A program made the position numbers and the translations under genes. A stretch of 64,000 bases of DNA from contig SEEL01000001.1 of assembly GCA_004144345.1 (NCBI GenBank), positions 152,772 through 216,771 of the forward strand, read 5' to 3'. Of the stretch, positions 54,039-62,359 are shown piece after piece (position 1 is the stretch's first letter; every line of letters begins with the position of its first letter). This stretch comes from Hyphomicrobiales bacterium. GTDB taxonomy: Bacteria > Pseudomonadota > Alphaproteobacteria > Rhizobiales > Devosiaceae. Below the pieces are notes generated by a model that was given only the letters and a program-made list of their open reading frames with translations, did no database searches and had not been told where the DNA came from.

Positions 54039-54626
54039 ATGGATCGACGCAAGTTTACGATGGCGGCAATTGCCGCTCTGGCTGGGATGGCGGCGACGCC
54101 TGCCTGGGCCAAGCTTTTCTACAATCCCGACACCAACCGTTGGGAAGAGCGTGAAGTCTCCTCGGGCGGCCGGCGCGGCAAGACCATCCCCAAGGAAATC
54201 GTCTCCTACGAGACCAAGTACAAGGTCGGCACCATTGTCGTCGAAACCGGCGAGCGCCGGCTTTACCTCGTCCTCGAGGACGGCAAGGCCCTGAAATACG
54301 GCATCGGCGTCGGCCGTGACGGCTTCACCTGGGCCGGCCAGCACAAGATCACCCGCAAGGCCGAGTGGCCCGGCTGGACACCGCCCGCCGCCATGCGCAA
54401 GCGCGTGCCGGATCTGCCGGCCTACATGGAAGGCGGCCCGGACAATCCGCTCGGCGCCCGCGCCCTCTATATCGGCTCGACGCTCTACCGCCTGCACGGC
54501 ACGTCGGAACCTTGGACCATCGGCCAGGCCGTGTCCTCGGGCTGCATCCGCCTGACCAATGACGACATCATCGATCTGTACGATCGCGTGAAGGTCGGCG
54601 CCCTCGTGGTCGTCCACCAGGGCTAA
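54039..54626 (+). CDS. L,D-transpeptidase (YkuD domain)
   Basis: A 195-residue exported enzyme that crosslinks peptidoglycan 3-3 or attaches proteins to it. The N-terminus [20 protein letters not shown] is a Tat-like (RRKF) signal. The YkuD domain starts [20 protein letters not shown], and the catalytic segment is [14 protein letters not shown] then [12 protein letters not shown], with His and the nucleophilic Cys present. A terminator follows. It is the only plus-strand gene between rpiA and moaA and is transcribed alone. Confidence 0.94.
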   Translation: MDRRKFTMAAIAALAGMAATPAWAKLFYNPDTNRWEEREVSSGGRRGKTIPKEIVSYETKYKVGTIVVETGERRLYLVLEDGKALKYGIGVGRDGFTWAGQHKITRKAEWPGWTPPAAMRKRVPDLPAYMEGGPDNPLGARALYIGSTLYRLHGTSEPWTIGQAVSSGCIRLTNDDIIDLYDRVKVGALVVVHQG

Positions 54627-54648
54627 GGGCCAGCGCCCCAAAAGTTCG

Positions 54649-54676
54649 AGGCCGGGCCCTGTGCCCGGCCTTTTTG
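54649..54676 (+). terminator. rho-independent terminator after L,D-transpeptidase
   Basis: A perfect 9-bp stem, AGGCCGGGC with GCCCGGCCT, around the loop CCTGT, followed by TTTTG. It ends about 30 bases before moaA. Confidence 0.88.
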
Positions 54677-54706
54677 TTTGCGCATCCGCCAGCTATCCTC
54701 AGCGCC

Positions 54707-55759
54707 ATGACCGTTCTCTTCTCGCAGCGCGACATCGAGCCGGCCGGCCGGGGCGGCGCTGCCCTCACCCGCCCGCTGATCGACCGCTATGGCCGCCAGA
54801 TCAGCTATCTGAGGATCAGCGTCACCGACCGCTGCGACTTCCGCTGCGTCTACTGCATGTCCGAGCACATGCAGTTCCTGCCCAAATCCGAAGTGCTGAG
54901 CTTTGAGGAGATCGACCAGATCGCCTCGTCCTTCATCGCCCGCGGCACGCGCAAGATCCGCCTCACCGGCGGCGAGCCGCTGGTGCGGCGCGACATCATG
55001 GAACTGGTCGCCCGGCTCGGCGCCGCCATCGGCAACGGCCTCGACGAGCTGACACTCACCACCAATGGCAGCCAGCTGCGCCGCTATGCCGAGGGCTTGG
55101 TCAAGGCGGGCGTCCGCCGTATCAACGTCTCGCTCGATACGCTCGACGCACAGCGTTTCGCCGACATCACCCGGCGCGGCCGCCTCGCCGATGTGCTTGA
55201 CGGCATCGACGCCGCCGACGCTGCCGGGCTCAAGCTCAAGATCAACATGGTCGCGATGCGCGGCGTCAATGACGACGAGATCGAGCCGATGATGGAATGG
55301 GCGCATGGCCGCGGTTTCGGCCTCACCCTCATCGAAGGCATGCCGCTGGGCGAAGTCGGCATCGACCGCGTCGACTCCTATCTGCCGCTGAAGGAACTGC
55401 GCGAACGCCTCGCCGCGAAATACACGCTCGAGCCGGCAAGCCACCGGACCGGCGGCCCCGCCCGCTATGATTGGGTGAGTCAAACCAAGGGCTTGCTCGG
55501 TTTCATTACACCGATGAGTCACAATTTCTGCGAGAGCTGCAACCGCGTGCGCCTCACCGCCACGGGCCAGCTCTTCATGTGCCTCGGCCAGGAAGACATG
55601 GTCGACCTCCGGCAGGCCCTGCGCACCGACGGCCCCGCTGCCCTCGACGCGGCGCTCGACCGCGCCATGCAGCTCAAGCCCAAGGGCCACGATTTCATCC
55701 TCGACCGCAGCCATACCGGCCCTGCGCTGTCGCGGCACATGTCGGTCACCGGCGGCTGA
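54707..55759 (+). CDS. moaA: GTP 3',8-cyclase
   Basis: A 350-residue radical-SAM enzyme that starts molybdopterin synthesis. The first 4Fe-4S site is Cys43, Cys47 and Cys50 in [11 protein letters not shown]. The SAM motif is [11 protein letters not shown]. The second cluster is in [18 protein letters not shown]. The C-terminal GG, required for MoaA activity, is present. The frame opens 11 codons earlier, but ATG at 54707 precedes the usual start region. Four bases separate it from the next gene. No other moa gene is in the window. Confidence 0.96.
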   Translation: MTVLFSQRDIEPAGRGGAALTRPLIDRYGRQISYLRISVTDRCDFRCVYCMSEHMQFLPKSEVLSFEEIDQIASSFIARGTRKIRLTGGEPLVRRDIMELVARLGAAIGNGLDELTLTTNGSQLRRYAEGLVKAGVRRINVSLDTLDAQRFADITRRGRLADVLDGIDAADAAGLKLKINMVAMRGVNDDEIEPMMEWAHGRGFGLTLIEGMPLGEVGIDRVDSYLPLKELRERLAAKYTLEPASHRTGGPARYDWVSQTKGLLGFITPMSHNFCESCNRVRLTATGQLFMCLGQEDMVDLRQALRTDGPAALDAALDRAMQLKPKGHDFILDRSHTGPALSRHMSVTGG

Positions 55760-55763
55760 GGTC

Positions 55764-56612
55764 GTGGAACAGGACTCCAGCGGCAGCCTCGCCGATGCCT
55801 GCCGCCTGTGGTCGCTCCGCGACGCGACCGAAATCGCCGACACCGCCACCAGCAAGGTGTTCCGCGTCACGCGGGCCGATGGCTCCCTCGCTGCCCTGAA
55901 GCTGCTCAAACCCTACGGCGCCGACGAGATCGTGGGCGTCCATGCGATGCAATACTGGGCCGGCCATGGCGCGGCCCGCATCCTTGCCGTCGATGGGCTG
56001 ATGATCCTGATGGAATGGCTCGATGGCGAGCCGCTTGGCAATCTCGTGCGCGAGCATCACCGCGATGCCGAGGCCACCGCCATTCTCTGCGATGTCGCCG
56101 CCGCGCTCCACGCGCCGCGCGGTGCCTACCCCAATGGCCTCGAACCCCTGCCCCGCCGCTTCACGCCGCTCTTCGAAAGCAGCCCGGCAGACTGGTCGCC
56201 TGCCGACCGGCCCCACGCCGCCCGCGCCGCGCGCCTCGCGGACGATCTCATCGCCAGCACGACCACCGTCCTGCCACTGCATGGCGATTTCCATCATGAC
56301 AATGTGGTGGGCAGCGCGCGCGGCTGGCTCGCCATCGACGCCAAGGGCGTGCTCGGCGATCCGCATTACGAAGCGGCCAACGTCTTCCGCAATCCCTACG
56401 GCATCGACGGCGCCGCCCGCGACCCGGCCCGCATCGACGCCCTCGCCGACGCCTTCACCGCCCGCCTCGGCCTCAACCGCCGTCGCCTCCTCCAATGGGC
56501 CGCCGCCCACTGCGCCCTCTCCGAATGCTGGAACCGCCAGAGCGGTACGATCTCGGACTTCAACCCGAAGCTGCTGCCAGTGTTGCTGGAGGCGGCAGAG
56601 CGGTCGGCGTGA
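55764..56612 (+). CDS. phosphotransferase of the APH(6)/hydroxyurea kinase type
   Basis: A 282-residue kinase-like protein. Nucleotide contacts are in SKVFRVTRADGSLAALKLLK, with Lys as the ATP ligand. The catalytic loop LHGDFHHDNVV is followed by the metal motif GWLAIDAKGVLGDPHYEAAN, which is diagnostic of the APH_6_hur group (streptomycin 6-phosphotransferases and relatives). The start is GTG four bases after moaA. Chromosomal members need not confer resistance; the natural substrate may be a housekeeping metabolite. Confidence 0.85.
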   Translation: MEQDSSGSLADACRLWSLRDATEIADTATSKVFRVTRADGSLAALKLLKPYGADEIVGVHAMQYWAGHGAARILAVDGLMILMEWLDGEPLGNLVREHHRDAEATAILCDVAAALHAPRGAYPNGLEPLPRRFTPLFESSPADWSPADRPHAARAARLADDLIASTTTVLPLHGDFHHDNVVGSARGWLAIDAKGVLGDPHYEAANVFRNPYGIDGAARDPARIDALADAFTARLGLNRRRLLQWAAAHCALSECWNRQSGTISDFNPKLLPVLLEAAERSA

Positions 56613-56615
56613 GGA

Positions 56616-57350
56616 TCAGCTTTTGGGCGCTGGCTTGGCGGCGGAGGGCTTTCGCCTCACGCGCCTGTGGCCAGCGTCACCGGTCACCTCAAGGGAGTCG
56701 ATCTTGGCCACCAGTTCGCTGAGCCTTGGAAAGCCGTAGTTTCGCGAGTCGAAATCCGGGGCGAGGTTCAGCAACTGGCTACCGACGCCACCGAGGGCAT
56801 GCCACTCGCCTTCCCCACCCATTTCGGCGATCACACGCTCAAGCATCTTCTTGGCCTTGCCCATCGACTCGAACTTTCTTACCGGCGCCTCCGCGGATAC
56901 GGGGTCAGCTGGCAGCAAATTCTCGGTGTAGATGAAACGTCGGCAGGCCTGCCGAAAACTCTCGGGCGTCTTCTGTTCGCCGAAGCCGAAGACGTCGGCG
57001 CCCTCTTCGCGGATGCGCGACGCCAGCCGAGTGAAATCGCTGTCCGACGAGACGAGGCAGAATCCGTCGAACCTGCCCGAATGCAGCAGGTCCATCGCGT
57101 CGATGACCAGCGCAATGTCGGACGCGTTCTTGCCGACCGTATTGGCAAATTGCTGCTGCGGCAGGATCGCGAACTTGTTGAGCACCTCCGCCCAACCCTT
57201 TGAGCGCGGACTCGAAAAGTCGCCATAGATGCGGCGGACGCTGGCCTCGCCCAGCGCCGCGATCTCTTCGAACAGGCCATCGACGATCTTGGCCGACGCG
57301 TTGTCGGCATCGATCAGCACGGCCAGTCGCTTGGGACGCTCCTCGGCCAT
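56616..57350 (-). CDS. NYN-LOTUS (OST-HTH) domain protein
   Basis: A 244-residue protein. The N-terminal NYN PIN-like nuclease domain (7-145) has LAVLIDADNASAKIV, KNASDIALVIDAMDLLH and GFCLVSSDSDFTRLASRIRE, which supply the acidic metal-binding cluster. The C-terminal OST-HTH/LOTUS domain (about 165-225) includes GEWHALGGVGSQLLNLAPDF and an NYGFPRLSELVAKID strand-helix. It ends with a basic tail, RRVRRKPSAAKPAPKS. The architecture fits an RNA endonuclease of the LabA/MARF1-like group. It converges on the kinase gene with a three-base gap. Confidence 0.88.
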   Translation of the reverse strand: MAEERPKRLAVLIDADNASAKIVDGLFEEIAALGEASVRRIYGDFSSPRSKGWAEVLNKFAILPQQQFANTVGKNASDIALVIDAMDLLHSGRFDGFCLVSSDSDFTRLASRIREEGADVFGFGEQKTPESFRQACRRFIYTENLLPADPVSAEAPVRKFESMGKAKKMLERVIAEMGGEGEWHALGGVGSQLLNLAPDFDSRNYGFPRLSELVAKIDSLEVTGDAGHRRVRRKPSAAKPAPKS

Positions 57351-57361
57351 GGCTGCCTCTC

Positions 57362-57847
57362 CTACTTATCGTCGTCCGCGATCGACACGAACTCCAGCGG
57401 CAAAGCCGTCGTGTATTTGATCTGCCCCATTGCGAAGGACGAACTCACATCGGTGAGGTTAATCCGGGCGATCAGCTTCTTGTAGAAACTGTCATAGGCC
57501 TGGATGTCGGGCACCACGACGCGCAGCAGATAATCCACCTCGCCGCTCATGCGGTAGAACTCGACGACTTCGGAGAAGTCCTCGACCACGGCGGAGAATT
57601 TCCGCATCCACGCGTCATTGTGCTCATTGGTGCGCACCGAGACGAACACCGTCACGCCGGCATTGATCTTGGTGGGATCGAGCACCGCGACACGCGCTTT
57701 GATGACGCCGTCTTCTTCCATCTTCTGGATGCGGCGCCAGCAGGGGGTGGTCGAAAGCCCAACTTTCCGGCCGATTTCGGCGACCGGTGTGGTCGCGTCC
57801 TTCTGCAGAAGCGCAAGAATCTTGCGGTCGATCTTGTCGAGTGCCAT
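57362..57847 (-). CDS. Lrp/AsnC family transcriptional regulator
   Basis: A 161-residue feast/famine regulator. The N-terminal helix-turn-helix reads LDKIDRKILALLQKDATTPV and then IGRKVGLSTTPCWRRIQKME. The C-terminal RAM domain (about 70-150) binds amino acids and assembles octamers; GEVDYLLRVVVPDIQAYDSF is characteristic. It is 11 bases upstream of the NYN gene, in the same direction, so they may be cotranscribed. CGCAAAT boxes upstream may be its own operators. Confidence 0.93.
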   Translation of the reverse strand: MALDKIDRKILALLQKDATTPVAEIGRKVGLSTTPCWRRIQKMEEDGVIKARVAVLDPTKINAGVTVFVSVRTNEHNDAWMRKFSAVVEDFSEVVEFYRMSGEVDYLLRVVVPDIQAYDSFYKKLIARINLTDVSSSFAMGQIKYTTALPLEFVSIADDDK

Positions 57848-57901
57848 GAGCCCCTCATTTTGAAATCAGTTTGCGGAAAAGGCCGCTTTTGCCCCGCGCC
57901 A

Positions 57902-57948
57902 CGCAAATAGCGCTGCCACAATCGCCTAGTCAACGCAAATTTGTTGCG
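57902..57948. promoter_or_regulatory. possible Lrp autoregulatory boxes
   Basis: CGCAAATAGCG at 57902-57912 and CGCAAATTTGTTGCG at 57934-57948 share CGCAAAT, and the second is an inverted repeat (CGCAA/TTGCG). Both lie within about 100 bases upstream of the Lrp-type gene. Lrp-family regulators often repress themselves through such spaced, partly palindromic A/T-centred sites. Confidence 0.35.
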
Positions 57949-57952
57949 CGCG

Positions 57953-58519
57953 TCAAGGGGCGAACCAGCCCCTCAGCCAGCCCCAGAAATCGAACGACTC
58001 GCCGCCATGGCGCTGCCGCCACTCGGCCGGATCGTCGAAGCTGCCGGCCCAGATGCCCCGCCCCTTGAGCCGGGCCTCGGCCAGCGCCAGCCCATAGTCG
58101 AGATCGGCGGTGGCCCAGCCGGCGCGCACGATCGCGTCGCCGAGATCGTCGCCGCCGACGCTGCAGCGTGCCAGCGTGCGGCCATAGCGGTCACGGCCCT
58201 CGCTGCGGCAGAGCGTCTTCCCCTCCCCGACCGCGCTGGCGAGGAAGTCGCGCGCCGCCTTGCCACAGGCCCAGCCGGCGCCCGCCCTGTCGGTGCAATG
58301 CTGCTCCAGTTCCACCGCGTCGAGACCGGTCAGCCGGATGCGCGCGTCACCGAGCCGCAGCGTGTCGCCATCGACGGCCCGGGCGGCCCCTTCGAGCCGC
58401 GGCGCGGGTGGCTGCAACAGGCCTACCAGCACGGCAAGCGCGGCAATCGCCAGCAGCGTCACGATGGCGCCAAGCGGGTTGCGGAAGCGGCGGGGCCGGG
58501 ACCAGGGGACGCTCCGCAT
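57953..58519 (-). CDS. membrane-anchored thermonuclease-like protein (SNase fold)
   Basis: A 188-residue protein with one membrane helix (residues about 18-36) and a staphylococcal-nuclease fold: AARAVDGDTLRLGDARIRLT, the catalytic-Arg region IRLTGLDAVELEQHC, and CRSEGRDRYGRTLARC, whose Arg corresponds to the second catalytic Arg. Cysteines suggest disulfides, so the domain faces the periplasm. It ends in a Trp-rich tail (FDFWGWLRGWF). Activity is likely but untested, because many family members degrade DNA poorly. Confidence 0.85.
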   Translation of the reverse strand: MRSVPWSRPRRFRNPLGAIVTLLAIAALAVLVGLLQPPAPRLEGAARAVDGDTLRLGDARIRLTGLDAVELEQHCTDRAGAGWACGKAARDFLASAVGEGKTLCRSEGRDRYGRTLARCSVGGDDLGDAIVRAGWATADLDYGLALAEARLKGRGIWAGSFDDPAEWRQRHGGESFDFWGWLRGWFAP

Positions 58520-58616
58520 TTCACTCCCTCTTAACCACGTTCGGCATAGGGTTTCAGCCTAGCGTAGCGAATGCGTAACCCTTTCGCAGCCCAGTATCGT
58601 TGTTGAGTACCGCGTA

Positions 58617-60158
58617 ATGCCGATCGAGCCGGCGCATCAGGCCGATGTGCGCTCCCAGATGGGGCGCGATTTGCGCCGCACCGCGCAGCGGACGGTATTT
58701 GACGCCCGCCAGCGGCTCACCTCCTCCTCCGGCACCCGCGCTTCCTTCGATTTCGAACTGCTCGATGAATATGCGGATTCCCGCATTTCGAGCGCGCTCG
58801 TCCTGCCGGTGATGTTCGCCATCCTGGCGCTCTTCTCGTCGCTGTGGGTACTGCCCTTCATCGCGGCGGGCTGGGCCGGGCTCGTCGCTGCCGCCAATCT
58901 GGGCGTCGTGTTCGCGGCGCGGCGTTTCAGGCGGGCGCCGCCCGAGCAGTTCATTGCGGCGCGCTGGACGGCCACCTTCGTCACGGTCGAGCTGATCTAT
59001 GGCATCGCCTGGTCGCTGCTCGCGACCTTCACCCTGTTCGGCGAGGACTCGGCTGGCCTCGCCGTCGTGATGTTCGCGCTGGCGCTGATCGGCATCGCCG
59101 CCAATTCGGTGTCCACCCGCACCCTGCCCGCCGCCACCGTGATGTCGACGCTGCCGGTGGCGCTCACCGTCGCCATCAATCTCGCCGTCATCGGCGGCAC
59201 GCTCAACTGGTCGCTCGCCGCCGTCATGGTGGGCGCCGAAATCTTCTTCGTCTATCTCGCCCGCCAGATGCATCACTCCAAGCTCGAGGAGATCATGCAC
59301 CAGGCCGAGAAGGACCAGCTCATCAACGAGCTCGAGGAAGCCCGCGAGATGAGCGACGAGGCCCGCCGCCATGCCGAGCAGGCCAACATCGCCAAGTCGC
59401 AGTTCCTTGCCACGATGAGCCATGAGCTGCGCACGCCGCTCAACGCCATCATCGGCTTTTCCGAAGTGCTGCAGTCCGAACTGCTCGGGCCGCATCAGGT
59501 GGTGCAGTACAAGGAATATGCCGGCGACATCCATCGCTCCGGCCAGCATTTGCTCAACCTCATCAATGAGCTGCTCGACCTGAGCCGCATCGAGGCCGGC
59601 AAGTACGAGCTCAATGAGGAGGCCGTGTCGCTGGTCGATATCGCCGAGGATTGCCGGCGCATGGTCGAGATCCGCGCCAAGGCCAAGGGCATCGAACTCA
59701 GCTTCATCCATGGCAACAATCTGCCAAAGCTCTGGGGCGACGAGCGCGCCATCCGCCAGGTGGCGCTGAACCTTTTGAGCAACGCCATCAAGTTCACGCC
59801 GCAATCGGGCAAGGTGGCGCTCACCGTGCAGCGCTCGCCCGATGGCGGGCAGTCCCTGTCCGTCCGCGACAATGGCCCGGGCATCCCCGAGGAAGAGATC
59901 GCGACCGTCCTCAGCTCCTTCGGCCAGGGCAGCCTCGCGCAAAAGACCGCCGAACAGGGCGCCGGCCTTGGCCTGCCGATCGTCCAGAAGATCATGGAGC
60001 TGCATCAGGGCCGCTTCGATCTGTTCTCGAAACTCCGCTTCGGCACCGAAGTGATCGCCACCTTCCCGCGCGCCCGCGTCATGGACGCCCTCGCCCCGGT
60101 GGTCGAAAAGCGCCAGCGCCTGCAGATCTACTCGGAAGCCGACGGCACGCACGGCTAG
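58617..60158 (+). CDS. membrane sensor histidine kinase (orphan)
   Basis: A 513-residue kinase. The N-terminal 55 residues are soluble. Six helices span about 58-215, with only short loops outside. A coiled coil (220-258) follows, then the HisKA H-box with phosphorylated His269 in FLATMSHELRTPLNAIIGF. The ATPase domain has the N-box NLLSNAIKFTPQSG, G1 DNGPGIPEE, the F-box SFGQGSLAQKT and G2 GAGLGLPIV. No response regulator is nearby. H-box details resemble the PdhS/DivJ/PleC group of alphaproteobacterial cell-cycle kinases. Confidence 0.92.
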   Translation: MPIEPAHQADVRSQMGRDLRRTAQRTVFDARQRLTSSSGTRASFDFELLDEYADSRISSALVLPVMFAILALFSSLWVLPFIAAGWAGLVAAANLGVVFAARRFRRAPPEQFIAARWTATFVTVELIYGIAWSLLATFTLFGEDSAGLAVVMFALALIGIAANSVSTRTLPAATVMSTLPVALTVAINLAVIGGTLNWSLAAVMVGAEIFFVYLARQMHHSKLEEIMHQAEKDQLINELEEAREMSDEARRHAEQANIAKSQFLATMSHELRTPLNAIIGFSEVLQSELLGPHQVVQYKEYAGDIHRSGQHLLNLINELLDLSRIEAGKYELNEEAVSLVDIAEDCRRMVEIRAKAKGIELSFIHGNNLPKLWGDERAIRQVALNLLSNAIKFTPQSGKVALTVQRSPDGGQSLSVRDNGPGIPEEEIATVLSSFGQGSLAQKTAEQGAGLGLPIVQKIMELHQGRFDLFSKLRFGTEVIATFPRARVMDALAPVVEKRQRLQIYSEADGTHG

Positions 60159-60209
60159 TGGCCGCGCCGCCGCTGCGCTAGTCTCCCGAGGTCAACGGGG
60201 GAGACAGGA

Positions 60210-61286
60210 ATGGTCCGCAAGATCCGCGTCGGCATGATCGGCGCCAGCTGGTGGGGCGAACTGATGTTCGTTCCGGCGCTCCACTCGCATGAAAATGCCG
60301 AGCTCGTCGCCATCGCCAGCCGCAATGCCGAGGCCGGTACCGACTTCGCGCAGCGCCACGGCATCGCCCGCCACTTCACCGATTATCGCGAGATGCTGCG
60401 GGACGGCGGGCTTGAGGCCGTCATCGTCGCCACCCCCGACGACCAGCATCGCGACATGACCCTCGCCGCGCTCGATGCGTGGCTTCATGTGCTCTGCGAG
60501 AAGCCGCTCGCCCTCAACAGTGCCGATGCCGAGATCATGCTGCGGCGCGCCGAGGCCAGTGGCCGCGTCCACCTCATCAACTACACCTGGCGCTGGCAGC
60601 CCTGCTTCCAGTACCTCAAGGCGCTGGTCGATGGCGGCTATGTCGGCCGCCCGCTGCGGGCGCAATTCTCCTTCGCCGGCGGCTGGGCGCATGAGCGCAA
60701 CTACCAGTGGCGGCAGGATGGCGAGCGGGCCAATGGCGTGCTCGGCGATCTCGGCTCGCACATGATCGAGCTCAGCAACTGGATCATCGGCCGCGCCACC
60801 AGCGTCAGCGCCCATACGCCGGTGCTGATCGACCGCGCCGGCTTCGACGGCCGCACCCCGCGCCCCGCCAATGACACGGCGCATCTGACGCTCACCTATG
60901 CCAATGGCGCCGAAGGCGTCATCGACGTCACGACGCTGACGCATCTGGCCGGGGACGTCCGCCTCGGCGCCCGCATAGATGGCACCGGCGGCAGCGTGGC
61001 GCTCGATTTCGAACCGCTCGGCCCCAATGCCGGCGCGCATCTGAGCGGCATGCGGCTCGGCGAAACCGGCGTGCTGCCGCTACCGATCCCGCCGGAGTTC
61101 GAGGCGACCCCGCCGGAAGCGCATATGGACATCTACCAGCAGCGCTCGGTCGGCGCCCGCCTCTTCATCGACGCCATCCTCAGCGGCGTGCAGCCGACGC
61201 CCGGCTTCGCCGAGGGCCTCGCCGTGCAACGCGTCATCGACGCCGCGCTAATTTCGCACCGCGAGCGGCGCTGGGTGGATCTCTAG
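60210..61286 (+). CDS. Gfo/Idh/MocA family oxidoreductase
   Basis: A 358-residue NAD(P)-dependent sugar or inositol type dehydrogenase. The Rossmann opening is IRVGMIGASWWGELMFVPAL and the family hallmark HVLCEKPLALN holds the conserved Lys. The C-terminal half forms the open beta-sheet domain, with VLGDLGSHMIELSNWIIG giving the substrate-binding His and Asp. The substrate is not assignable. Its TAG stop shares the palindrome CTAG with the cobT stop on the opposite strand. Confidence 0.92.
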   Translation: MVRKIRVGMIGASWWGELMFVPALHSHENAELVAIASRNAEAGTDFAQRHGIARHFTDYREMLRDGGLEAVIVATPDDQHRDMTLAALDAWLHVLCEKPLALNSADAEIMLRRAEASGRVHLINYTWRWQPCFQYLKALVDGGYVGRPLRAQFSFAGGWAHERNYQWRQDGERANGVLGDLGSHMIELSNWIIGRATSVSAHTPVLIDRAGFDGRTPRPANDTAHLTLTYANGAEGVIDVTTLTHLAGDVRLGARIDGTGGSVALDFEPLGPNAGAHLSGMRLGETGVLPLPIPPEFEATPPEAHMDIYQQRSVGARLFIDAILSGVQPTPGFAEGLAVQRVIDAALISHRERRWVDL

Positions 61287-62293
61287 TCCGCCCCGCTCAC
61301 CCCGGCGCTGGCGAAGGTCGCCATGTTGTTGTGCAAATGGAGCGCCGTTTTGGCCAGCACCAGGCCGAGCGCCGCGCCGCTGCCTTCGCCAAGCCGCATG
61401 CCCAGATCGAGCAGCGGCACTGCGCCCAGCCGGTCGAGAGCCGCCCTGTGCGCCGGCTCGGCCGACACATGGGCGAAGACGCAGTGCGCGATCGATTCCG
61501 GGTTCACCGCATGGGCGATCGCCGCCGCGGCGGTGGCGACGTAGCCGTCGACCAGTACCGGGGTCTTCTGGTGCCGCGCCGCCAGCAGCGCGCCGAGCAT
61601 CGCGGCAATCTCGCGGCCGCCGAGCCGGGCGAGAATGGCCAGCGGATCGCCCAGCGCGTCGCGATGCAGCGCCAGCGCCCGGTCCACCGCCTCGGCCTTG
61701 CGCCGCAGGCCGGCATCGTCGACGCCGGTGCCGCGGCCGACCCAGTCGGCGCCGCTGCCGCCATAGAGCGCCGCATAGATCGCCGCCGCCACCGTCGTAT
61801 TGCCGATGCCCATCTCGCCGATGGCGAGGCAGTCGGGCTTGCCGGCAATCGCCTCCATGCCATAGGCGACGGTCGCGGCGCACATCTTGTCGTCCATCGC
61901 CGCTTCGAGCGTGATGTCGCCGGTCGGCAATTCCAGCGCCAGTTCGAACACCCGCAGATTCAGTTCATGCAGCGAGCAGATCTGGCTGATCGCGGCGCCG
62001 CCATTGGTGAAATTGGCGACCATCTGCGCCGTCACCTCGCGCGGGAAGGCGCTGACGCCCTGGTCGGTCACGCCGTGATTGCCGGCAAAGATCGCGACCA
62101 TCGGGTTCTCGAGCGTCGGCGCGGTCTTGCCCTGCCAGCGGGCGAGCCACATCACCAGTTCCTCGAGCCGGCCGAGCGAGCCCGGCGGCTTGGTCAGTTG
62201 CCCGTCATGGAGGCGCACCGCATCCACCGCCTCTTCATTGCCCTCGGGCACCAGCATGATGAGATCGAGGATTTCGGCGAAGGGATTGGCCAA
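61283..62293 (-). CDS. cobT: nicotinate-nucleotide-dimethylbenzimidazole phosphoribosyltransferase
   Basis: A 336-residue enzyme that makes alpha-ribazole phosphate for the lower ligand of cobalamin. Signatures are LTKPPGSLGRLEELVMWLA, IFAGNHGVTDQGVSAFP, AIGEMGIGNTTVAAAI, PVLVDGYVATAAAA and the catalytic-Glu loop GMRLGEGSGAALGL. The frame runs far upstream; the TTG giving ANPFAEILDL, with GGAG about ten bases ahead, yields the family's normal length of about 337. It is divergent from cobS with a 66-base gap. Confidence 0.94.
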   Translation of the reverse strand: MANPFAEILDLIMLVPEGNEEAVDAVRLHDGQLTKPPGSLGRLEELVMWLARWQGKTAPTLENPMVAIFAGNHGVTDQGVSAFPREVTAQMVANFTNGGAAISQICSLHELNLRVFELALELPTGDITLEAAMDDKMCAATVAYGMEAIAGKPDCLAIGEMGIGNTTVAAAIYAALYGGSGADWVGRGTGVDDAGLRRKAEAVDRALALHRDALGDPLAILARLGGREIAAMLGALLAARHQKTPVLVDGYVATAAAAIAHAVNPESIAHCVFAHVSAEPAHRAALDRLGAVPLLDLGMRLGEGSGAALGLVLAKTALHLHNNMATFASAGVSGAD

Positions 62294-62359
62294 GGTTGCA
62301 AGTCTCCGGGCAAAGAGGGAGAAGCGGGTGCCACAAAACCCTGCCCGAGAGAAGTGCAA

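Noticed and set aside
62294..62359. Cobalamin riboswitch between cobT and cobS
   Set aside because: The gap is only 66 bases, far too short for the aptamer, and no B12-box sequence is visible.
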